Origin: Oscheius onirici
Lineage: Eukaryota; Nematoda; Chromadorea; Rhabditida; Rhabditidae
Length of the DNA: 64,000 nucleotides
Direction of reading: 5' to 3'
NCBI GenBank assembly: GCA_932521025.1
Contig: OW051471.1
Coordinates: forward strand, 3,596,001 to 3,660,000
Numbering within the stretch: position 1 is the stretch's first letter; every line of letters begins with the position of its first letter. A program made the translations under genes and the position numbers. Shown here in pieces: positions 53,709 through 62,183 of this stretch. Below the pieces are notes generated by a model. That model saw nothing but the letters and a program-made list of their open reading frames with translations, was not told the DNA's origin and searched no databases.

Positions 53709-55586
53709 TCGTAAATATTCGTATAGAGGCACATCTCGAATAGTGGCGCGCCCAAAAGAGCCGAAATTAAAATAGTGGCGCAGTATAAAATCGCGTTTTT
53801 CAATACAATTTTGATTTTTCTTTCTTTTTTTTTCATATATTTTGTGGTTTCTGTCTTGTTATTGTGCTCTTTTTCCTCTCTCCACTTATTATTTTCCTTC
53901 ATACTACAATTTAAGGGTCCAAAATGGATAGCAGCTCCGACAAAGAAGGAGAAGAGTCTATACCGACCAAGAAAAGAAGCTACAGCCTTCTCTTCAAGAT
54001 GGAAGCGATTGAATTTGCCAGTAAATACGACAAGACGAAGGCTGCCAAGAAGTACAGAATCGATAGGGCAAATACAGAAGTGGAGTCTGCAAAAGAAGGC
54101 GATCCAGGATGAAATGTAATTTTGTTTACTCTTTGGTTTTATCTATTTTAAATTGCTCCCAGGTCTGTGTGTGTCTGTCTGAAGGTTTAATTGAGGATAA
54201 GGAGAGGAGCTTTGTGCACAAATTAGTTTTAAACAAGTCGCGACAGGAAAATCAAGTGCGCGAAGTGTTCTAACGACTTTGGTAGTTTCTTTGGAGGGTC
54301 ATGGAAAGTGACTGGAACATAGTGACAAGGGGAGAAGGGAAGGAGGACTGAGACTCGCTAAAGCTAGGTATGGGCCAAGCGATCTGTTCAGGTCCTACAT
54401 TTTGAAATTAGGCTTGGGAGGGAGCAGGTTCCAATACAATTTCAGTATTCTTTGGAGGGTCAGGGAGAGTGACTGGAGGAGGGTAACAAAGGAGGAATAA
54501 AAAGGAAACTAGGGCTCCGTGACAGAGCGAAGTCATGAATTTCTACTTTAGCCCTGGAAGGGCGTTGCCAACCTTGTTTCACTTATTTTAGCGCAACAAC
54601 TGGTGGAGGTGAGAAGCACAAAAGACTAGCGGGCGGTGGCAGAGCAGTAAAAGAAGTATAAATGGAGGATACGCTGCATAAGTGGTACAAGAAGAGCCGC
54701 AAAGAAAAACTACGATTGAGCCGAAGAATGCTTCAAAATAAAGCAAAGCAAATCTCCTCAGACGCCTCTTTCAAAGTATGTTTTGTTTGTTTCTTCAGCT
54801 TCACTGTTTACTAGGCTTCTGTCGGCTGGCTTCAAAATTTCATGAAACGTAATTTATCAAACAGAAAGCCGACAACGGTTTGTCAGAAGCCATCAGAAAC
54901 GCATGCCAAAGATGTGGCAGAATCATCTGTTATGTTTCGAAGTTTTGAAACGAGTACAACTAGTTCTATTATAGCTGCAGACGAAACGCTGTTCTACCTG
55001 GATGCATCGAACAACAATACTGTACAGGTCAGTTAATTTAGCTTTTTATCTATTCTGAGCTTTAGGTATCAGTGCTCAGCACAGGAAAAATCGAAGATAA
55101 CAGTGTTACTCACGACTTGGGGGAGCTTTACAATGAATGGATGGTCGACGGAAAGAAAGCATTCACTAAAGGAGGAAATCCTGCTGCACCTCCAATGGAA
55201 ATCTACTTGGAGTGGGTAGAGAAAACACATTCCAATAGAGCTGATCATCAAGTCGTTCAACCAATGCGATATAGCTCTTGCTACGGACGGATCAGAAGAC
55301 GACCAAGTTCTATGTTTCAAAACAAACCGAACTATCCCATCAGTTCATACGGAACTCACAAATGCTCGTTTGAATCAGACGATCGCTGATTTCTCGAGGT
55401 TTATGAATGACCTACAGATCAACGAAGATGAGGAGTTAGGAAATAGCGATATTTCTATTGTTAGTGACAATGTGGAAATTTAATTTTTGTCATCTTTTCA
55501 AATAAAAAATTATGATTATCGGTTGGAAAAAATAATAAAATTTGTTCGAAAATTAGTGGCGCAGTGCCTCTATTCGAATATTTACG
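53709..55586 (+). mobile_element. pogo/Tigger-like DNA transposon copy, internally deleted
   Basis: Terminal inverted repeats YCGTAAATATTCG.ATAGAGGCAC at 53709 and 55586, each flanked by TA (53707-53708 and 55587-55588), the Tc1/mariner-superfamily duplication. A second inverted block AGTGGCGC follows inside. It contains the broken transposase described separately. Total 1878 bp. Confidence 0.75.
53925..55482 (+). pseudogene. Broken pogo/Tigger-like transposase
   Basis: Pieces in order: an N-terminal HTH (KKRSYSLLFKMEAIEFASKY, DKTKAAKKYRIDRAN) that shifts frame after RAN (continuing QKWSLQKKAIQDEM); a gap with stops; a CENP-B-type HTH (LHKWYKKSRKEKLRLSRRML, then SVGWLQNFMKRN across a possible intron at about 54777-54816); the start of the DDE region (IIAADETLFYLDASNNNTVQ); then directly YNEWMVDGKKAFTKGG and, in another frame, SFKQCDIALATDGSEDD, which in pogo-like proteins lies at the C-terminus. 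Most of the catalytic DDE domain is absent. It cannot be active. Confidence 0.72.
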
Positions 55587-55601
55587 GTACTTGCTATATG
55601 T

Positions 55602-55745
55602 TGCGCTATGCTAGCCTTCCATAGATCCGGATCTGTTCTTGCTGTTCTCCTCCAAATTTCTCCGAAAGGCTCCACAAACTCGTCTCTCCATCTAGACTTT
55701 GGTCGTCCTTTTGCGTTTCCAAGGCCTCCATTCGTTCATTAGCTT
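55602..55745 (-). mobile_element. LINE reverse-transcriptase C-terminal fragment
   Basis: Minus-strand translation gives GRPKSRWRDEFVEPFGEIWR, then RTARTDPDLWKA, the arrangement (RP..RW.D....W...A.D...W) typical of the end of RTE/CR1-like endonuclease-reverse transcriptase ORFs. Upstream frames are disrupted. Confidence 0.5.
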
Positions 55746-56154
55746 AGTCCATTAGTCATCTTCCATGTTTACAATTTTCCTTGCCCAGTTCCATTTTTTC
55801 TTGAGAAATTCTTTCCTTATATCGGGTAACCTGACAGTCGGCTGAGTATCCTATGTTTCCATGTTATAAGGTTCTCGCGCGGAAACAAATGGGTTACGGT
55901 CGAGCTCTTTTTTTGAACAAACCATAAAAGCTATTGCGTATCGTTTCCTAGCAAAAATAACGCAATATAACTTCTTGATCCATGATACCCTCATCATGGA
56001 CTTTTCATCGCGCAGCCAAAAGTTCATGCGAGCAAAACTGGTTTAAGAAATTTTTTTTGGTCTTATGATGTTCTACAATCTGAGAGCTCGTAACAAGCTC
56101 GTTCCAATGCCGTTGGAAAATAGAAGCTACCTCAAACATTCACTGAGGTTTCAA

Positions 56155-56400
56155 ATGGCGGATTGGCGCAGTGGCAGGAGGCGCCAGCGTCAACCGAAGG
56201 GTCAGAAGTTCGATCCCCGCCTCAGCCCAACCAAGGCTTCTACCCTTCCCGAAGGTCGGTAAATTGCTAGTAGCTTGCTACGAAGTAAAGGCGTTCCTGG
56301 GAACAGGTGGGCACTGTGGAACGTTTACTGCCCCTCGCTATGTGGCCCTTCATGCACCCGCTAGCCAAAGGCTTGAAGACGGGAGAATACTTTGCTTTAC
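56155..56400 (+). repeat. tRNA-derived SINE
   Basis: The head has A-box-like TTGGCGCAGTGGCAGG (about 56163) and B-box-like AAGTTCGATCC (about 56207) spaced as in tRNA genes, but no matching acceptor stem, so it is not a working tRNA. The body (CCAACCAAGGCTTCTACCC, GCTACGAAGTAAAG) matches the reverse-oriented copy at 4850-5080. Confidence 0.65.
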
Positions 56401-56800
56401 TTTAAAGCGTGTCTCCGGGATCGAGTGAAATGGTGCAACCGCTGCGGGACCAATTGGCATTGGTCCCGTCACGATCATCCCCCCCCCCCCAAATGCATAT
56501 TTTGTATTTTTCGAAGACTTGCACTCGTTTTTTCGTTTTCAAACCATGTTTAATCGATTCGGCATCAAATTTTACACCAGTTACGTCTATTCCGACATCA
56601 AAATTATTGTTCTTAGGAATAAAAAAGTTAGGAAAAAACGGAAGCGCTGTTTTCGCCGTTTCCTTCCAGTTTTACTAAAAAAAAAAAGTGCCAAAATAAA
56701 AATTTTGGGATAAGATCGTGTCGGGACCCGCTGCAATCGTGACAATTTTTCTCACAGCGGTTGCACCACTTCACCCGATCCCGGAGGCTTCCTTTAAAGG
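56398..56800. repeat. Inverted repeat around an AT-rich core
   Basis: Arms TCTCCGGGATCGAGTGAAAT (then GGTGCAACCGCTG) at about 56411-56444 and its complement at about 56755-56790, with CTTTAAAG outside both. A C10 run (about 56471) lies inside the left arm's end. Probably a fold-back MITE of about 400 bp. Confidence 0.5.
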
Positions 56801-57130
56801 TTTCAAAAAGCCCACTTTTGTCAAAAAGTGACAAATTTAGGGAAACGTAAACTTTTAAACCACAAAACCCCCACAAGTTCATCCGGCGAGCAGGAATGGA
56901 GGGGGAAGGGTATTGAAAAACCGGGAGGTTCTTGTATCACGAAGTTATGGTCGAAAAACACTAAAACCCCAACAATTCAGATCAGTGATTCGACCCGCAC
57001 AACCACAGCAACAAAGCAATTCGGCTGATATTTTAGGATAATACCCGCTATTTATATGTCTACTATGGCCCAAAATTTCAGATCAGTACGTTTTACCTTT
57101 ACGGCTCTAGGTCCGAGTTTCAAATAATGA

Positions 57131-57297
57131 GGGGCTGTCTCGAAGCGAAAAAGTTGGATTTGAAAAAGGTCACTTTGCAAAAATCTTGGCTTACACGTTA
57201 TATGAATTTGGCTACATCACACAAACATTGGATACTCAGCCAAGATTTTTGCAAAGTGACCTTTTCAAATCGAACGTTTTCGCTGCGAGACAGCCCC
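57131..57297. repeat. Near-perfect hairpin with the GAGTATCC motif in its loop
   Basis: The left arm (57131-57190) and right arm (57240-57297) are inverted copies (GGGGCTGTCTCG...TTGCAAAAATCTTGGC). The loop ends in TTGGATACTCAGCC (57229-57242), the dispersed motif. Confidence 0.6.
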
Positions 57298-57437
57298 CCC
57301 CCTCCCCTCCTGTATACTCACAGCTCGCCGTGCCTTTGAAACGTTGGACAAATGATTTTCGTGGCGGGACCATGGGGCGTCCGCGAAAAATTTGAAATTT
57401 GGGTGTATCGTTTTCTCCGTCACCCGTCAACAGTTTT

Positions 57438-57632
57438 TTCTGTTCTTGGTCTCATTATGACGGCCGTATCGAGTTCTACCAGAATTTTGGCACCAAATGT
57501 GTACAGCAAATCCTGCTGAAAAATAAAGAATACTTTATAGCGCAGCCATTTTGCATGCAATCAGCCTGAAAAAAATCATTCTGGTAGAACTCACTACGGC
57601 CGTCAAAATGAGACCAAGAACAGAAAAAAAAT
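57438..57632. repeat. Third hairpin repeat of the cluster
   Basis: CTTGGTCTCATTATGACGGC with CGT.TCGAGTTCTACCAGAAT on the left is inverted at about 57582-57625. The two arms are about 55 bp each with an 85-nt loop. Different sequence from its neighbours. Confidence 0.55.
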
Positions 57633-57939
57633 GTTGTCGGGGTGCCGATAAAACGTTACACCGAAATTTTCCCATTTTCAAACCAAAAATTCAAAATTTG
57701 AATTCCCGCTCTTCAAATTCCGTTGAGATTTTCAAATCGCTGCAGGACCCACAAATAGGACCCAGCCCTTTAAAGTGCCGGCTTTGGCGAACTGTGTACT
57801 CGTTTCAAAACTCCACCTTAAGTTGACAGGCTTCCCTTGTCAGGCCACAACTGTTGGACACAAGCTCCTTTATTCGAAGCACTGAAGTAGCTGTTCCGTC
57901 AGAAGAGTATCCAGAAATTTCATTCATTCATTTATGTCC

Positions 57940-58285
57940 AAACTGAGAAAATGATCTGTAGGGAAAAGATGTATATCTTCGGAAATCGTCGAATTGCCAT
58001 TTTTCAGTCAGGGGAAGTTTTCTGGCGATTGTGTTTTCTGGCAAATGTTGGACCAAGCTTAGCCGAGAGTAGATTTCTCCAAGTGTGTGGAGGTCGTTCA
58101 GCTGCTCTTGTACGATTTGGAGTCCATTCTTCGACAACTTTAGTCCAGCAATTGCCGTCTTCATTCGCAACCTTCCATGCCCAATCGAACAGACGCATTT
58201 TGTGTTCTTCTATGATGTCCTTTAGTTTTGTCTTGCTACGGATGGCCTCATTTAAGATATGATCCAAAAGCGACAAACCGGCCAT
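57940..58285 (-). mobile_element. LINE reverse-transcriptase C-terminal fragment 2
   Basis: The minus-strand frame has LLDHILNEAIRSKTKLKDII, then MRLFDWAWKVANEDGNCWTK and ERPPHTWRNLL. The order R..T...D.I.......W.....R....W...V.EW....RPP..W is typical of the post-RT end of RTE-like elements. It is truncated on both sides and should not be taken as a host gene. Confidence 0.55.
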
Positions 58286-59129
58286 CTTGCTGGATGATTT
58301 CTACTTCATTTTCTCAATTCCAGCGCCATTCTTCAAATTCGATTCCTGAAAACAAGAGAACGAGCGAAGAACATCAAGGAGAATCTAACTATCAGATCGC
58401 CGACTATCAAAAATTACTGCTCGAAGAAGAGTGCCAGTCTTCTCTAATGTTCCTTGGGTCTCCAAGAACTATACCAAATACCGCTGTGGAATCAAGGAGA
58501 TGCCCAAAGAACCGGGAAAACTGAGCATGACACCTTCTTTCGAAGGTCGTCAGCTGTGGCGGATTCACAACTGACAGTCATGTTGCCGTCTCTCTTTTGT
58601 TCAAAAGAACGCAAGTTTCTGTGGCGCTACTCTTCGCATTGTTAACTGCCAATGTCTAGTGTTCTGACAGAGCGGCAAAAGTAGAAGCACCTGACCTGTT
58701 GAAGAGAACATTCATTCCGTCGACTCGTCATGACAAGTCGAAGATAAAAACTTTTTTAGTGTTGTGTCGTCACACATTCTTTGTATCTCGCGCCATATCC
58801 TACCATTGTTGGTCCCGTCACGATTGTACCGTTACCCGCCAACCGCGCCCTATTTGAATGCCCTGGTGATCTCTAATTCTCTTCTTCTCTTGCTCCGCAC
58901 TAGAGCGGTTTTATTATTCTTCTTTCAATAAATAAACTTGAATAAACCAAGACACGTCTTCATCAGATTGTCTAACGTATAGACATGTCATTTTTCAGGT
59001 TTGTGTTAACTTTAGAGCTTAGTTTTGTCAAGTCTTGACAACTTTCGAAAGTTTATGATTTGAAATTGTCACGTTTGGGATTCTACAATATTTTTCTGGA
59101 CACATTTGCGGCATAGAGTTTTGAGAGTC
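58286..59129. other. No gene seen
   Basis: Short frames only. Possible further LINE remains near 58300-58640 could not be confirmed. Confidence 0.35.
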
Positions 59130-59518
59130 AAGACGAACCCGGGTTCGACTCCTCTCCTCGCTAAATATTTTTGCTAAATTATTTTGAGTAGGAAATAGAG
59201 TCAGAGTAACCGGGGATCAGAAGGGACCGATTGATCTGTATAATTTCGATCGGATAGCCGGAAAATGGAAAAATTCATATCCTTTCGGAGATGATGAGAA
59301 CACTAGGAAAGTATGAAAAAAGTTCGATTGATTAGGGAAGGAAGAAGACGTGACAGGATCAGAAGAGATCGGTTGACCGGGGAAGGAATCGGAAAGGATC
59401 GGTTGACTGGGGAAGGGATCAGAAGAGAGCAGAAGAGATCGGTTGACTGGGAAAGGGAGCAGAAGTTAAGAAGAAAACACATGTAGAAAAGTCGCCGACA
59501 GGCGGCGAAGCCGGCTGG
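59130..59518 (+). mobile_element. Helitron, 5'-truncated, with internal tandem units
   Basis: Shares GGGTTCGACTCCTCTCCTCG and AAATAGAGTCAGAGTAACCG with copy 1, then has four copies of a roughly 30-bp unit (AGATCGGTTGACTGGGGAAG-type) at about 59335-59462, and ends GGCGGCGAAGCCGGCTGG before T. The 5' TC end was not found. Confidence 0.65.
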
Positions 59519-59729
59519 TTGTTCTCTATATTTTTCTCTACTGGATTCCTAATTTTGGCCAAAAAGTTGACGAAAAAATGCGAAAAAATAGGTTGCACCA
59601 AGTTTGCGCCAGCATTCTACTATATCGAGAGTTGACTGTATAAATGAAGTCCTTCGGATGGAACAGTGCATAACAACTGGTTCCCTTTTTTTTCCAATTT
59701 ATAGTCCTCTCCTACAGAACAACAAAATT

Positions 59730-59978
59730 TTATTCACATAGTTCAATCTTCGAGCAGACGTTCTTTGTCCGGCACCTCTCGGCACAAACTCGGCTGTAAT
59801 GTCCGTCCTCACAATTTGAATTTATTATAACGGTTGGCACACACAGAGACATAAATATAAACCTCCTTGAAGCCAATAAAAAGACGACCAGATCCACATT
59901 CAGTCTTGAGAGTTCATAATTGGAAGGGAGAATACAGTAACACGTACAGTCTGTACACATAAGGCACTTGGAATCCAT
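59730..59978 (-). CDS. Possible Cys-rich small protein
   Basis: 82 codons from MDSKCLMCTDCTCYCILPSN, with 11 Cys, a hydrophobic middle (VDLVVFLLASRRFIFMSLCV) and a Cys-spaced tail (CEDGHYSRVCAERCRTKNVC). The Cys pattern is suggestive but matches no family I recognise, and no splice partner is seen. It lies about 55 bp downstream of the next ORF on the same strand. Confidence 0.25.
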   Translation of the reverse strand: MDSKCLMCTDCTCYCILPSNYELSRLNVDLVVFLLASRRFIFMSLCVPTVIINSNCEDGHYSRVCAERCRTKNVCSKIELCE

Positions 59979-60032
59979 TTTGGGGAGAGGGAGGAGACAA
60001 TAAATAGGGACAAACAAACACACAGAAATAAA

Positions 60033-60296
60033 TTAGACTGCTCCATGAAGAACACTTCCCAGCTGATGGAAAATGTTCCTGGTCTGAAGCAGGCCTTCAG
60101 CCGAATTCTGGCCGAGCAGCTGACTGGCAGAGTTGACCACTAGACGCATGGTTTCTCGAAGTTTCCGGACCTGATCGTTGGCCTCTCGTAGAGCATCTTC
60201 CAGCTCGACTGTCCTGGTTCGCTGGGAATCACAGCCGTCACATTTAGAGGCCAGATCTGAGACTGGAGACGGCTTCTGGGGACTGAAAAGAGACAT
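60033..60296 (-). CDS. Small coiled-coil protein, unknown
   Basis: 87 residues from MSLFSPQKPSPVSDLASKCD. A CDGC pair is followed by a heptad-like helix (VELEDALREANDQVRKLRET, then MRLVVNSASQLL) and a short tail ending LGSVLHGAV. Codon use and the regular coiled coil make it look real. It could be a short protein or a last exon of a longer gene: the base before the ATG does not exclude an upstream exon. No family recognised. Confidence 0.5.
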   Translation of the reverse strand: MSLFSPQKPSPVSDLASKCDGCDSQRTRTVELEDALREANDQVRKLRETMRLVVNSASQLLGQNSAEGLLQTRNIFHQLGSVLHGAV

Positions 60297-60524
60297 TTTC
60301 TGCCGAATGTTTCCAGCAGGCTGGAACGAGCTCGCTGCTGTTATGGTGGCTGACTCTCGCGCACTTCTTTACGGGTGGGCAAATACCGAATTAGGACCTA
60401 CTAACGGCGTAAGGATTTCTTTTTGTGTGGTTCGCTTAGAACTATAAGGACAAATCGGAGAAAAACTGCTGGTAGGAAAAGAAACTAGATTGAGAATAGA
60501 CTGTAGAAGTTCTCATACAAGCCT

Positions 60525-62183
60525 TCACAGAATACGCGCTATTTTTGGTTCGAAGACGACATTTTCGACCTTCCTCGTGTTCATCAAACTTATGGAAGAG
60601 CAAGAGCTACAACTTTGCAGAACGTTGGAAAGTTGTAAAGTGTCGTCTTCAACTTGAAAGGCACTAACGCAATTGAATACTTTTGAGAGTGAACTTCCGT
60701 CTGGGCTTAGTTGAAAGGAAACTGAACATTCTCCGAACCTACAAATCCCTACCCCAAAATTAAGAGAAGCTGCACTCAAAAAGAATCAATTTGGAAACGA
60801 ACCTTGGTGCGCAAGAACTAAGCGTAGAGGAGCTGTCACAAACACTGCCCGGGTTCGTCGACGATTCTTCCGTCTTGATTGGAGTCAGTTCCGGCGAAAT
60901 TATCGGTTTAGTCTCTACCGCCGTGTTTTGATTCATATGGACTGTGTACATGTGAAGTGCGAAGATGTGTTGGTTAGGGAAATGCTGGCTGCAGAGAAGG
61001 CAGAACAAAGGCGAGAGTGTTGGAGCGACAGGAGCTGGAGTCAAAAGAGCTGAGATTGCTCTCTGTTGGGCAAGAAGTTGGGCCATCTAAATCTTTTTAA
61101 TTTCACCTTTTGCCAATTTCCTACCTTTTCCATGTGTTCGGACGAGAAGAGGGGAGTAGTTGGCAAGAAGGAGAAGGCCGATTGGTTGGGAGTAGTCGGA
61201 GTGATTGAAGGAGATCTGGCTCGTCCTTTACATTTGAGAAGATGCTCGTCGAGAGAGATCTGTCGTTGGAAGGAACGACCACACGTCTGGCAGGTGAATC
61301 CGCGTTCGGCATGGATCTTCATGTGCCTATTGAGATCAAACTTGAAGATGAACGTCTTCTGGCAGAGATTACATTGATGGGGACGGCCTCCAGAATGTAT
61401 CATGAGATGCTGAGTGAGATGCCCTTTCTGAACTTTTTTTGAAACTGTTCTGTTGGCAGGGACTTGCCTGGAAGAAGGCCTTATTACAGTGCTGGCAGAC
61501 ATGACTTCTCTGCCCCGTGTGCCACATCCAGTGCTTCTTCAAAAGCTGCCGTGTGCCGAATTCTTTCCCACATTGAGTACACTGAAATTGTCAATACTGT
61601 AGCTGCAACAGTTTTTAAGTACACAATGTTTTCACACTAAAAACAAAATTTCCGGATGCTCTGCAAAATTGTAGCGTTGAACTTTTCTACAACTACGCAG
61701 CTCGTCTAGAAGTTCTATAAAACCAAAAACACTAAAATACATTACTGCGTGCTTTTTAGAAAGAGGCGAGCTTCTGAAGACTTTCTGCATATCATTTCAA
61801 AGCCTACCTTATGTGGTTGTTCCCCACTGTGAATCCGCATATGAGTCGAGAGCTCCCTTTTTACAGCAAAAACTGCCTGACAAGTTGGGCAGGTGTAGTG
61901 CGGCTTGTCCCGATGGATGAGACTGTAATGGATGCTGAGTTGTGACTGTTCTTCAAAGACAGATTGACAGTAACGACATGTGAGAGTAGGAGTCTCGTCG
62001 TCAGCCTGAGAGTCTCCGGAACTGCTCGGCGAGTGCTGTTGTGGCATTTCAGAGTCCTAGAGGAAACTGTTACCGTATTCAGAAGCAGGTACTCACTTCT
62101 GATTGATCCACATTGTGGTCGTTGATGTGATGTTCCACTGTAGAGAATGTCTGTAAACATTCTTGGCAGTCGAATGTGTTCAT
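60525..62183 (-). CDS. Multi-C2H2 zinc-finger transcription factor
   Basis: Start at 62183 (MNTFDCQECLQTFSTVEHHI) immediately after TTTCAG. Fingers in order: CQEC...HHINDH; CRYCQSVFEEQSQLSIHYSL..H; CPTCQAVFAVKRELSTHMRIH; CTQCGKEFGTRQLLKKHWMW H; CQHCNKAFF-KGHLTQHLMIH across an intron; CNLCQKTFIFKFDLNRHMKI H; and CQTCGRSFQRQISLDEH...C. A Ser/Thr/Pro-rich region follows, then a lone finger CLLCSQHFPNQHIFALHMYT..H and a Ser-rich C-terminus (stop 60527-60525). Linkers such as HSGEQPHK and HSGGRPHQ are TGEKP-like. Likely a DNA-binding regulator; orthologue not assigned. Confidence 0.82.

Noticed and set aside
56155-56225. Possible tRNA gene
   Set aside because: A- and B-box-like sequences are present, but there is no paired acceptor stem, and the downstream body is repeated elsewhere, so it is a SINE head.
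57928-58285. Host gene with a WTKVVEEW motif
   Set aside because: The motif order is that of a LINE reverse-transcriptase tail, truncated on both sides and set among repeats.
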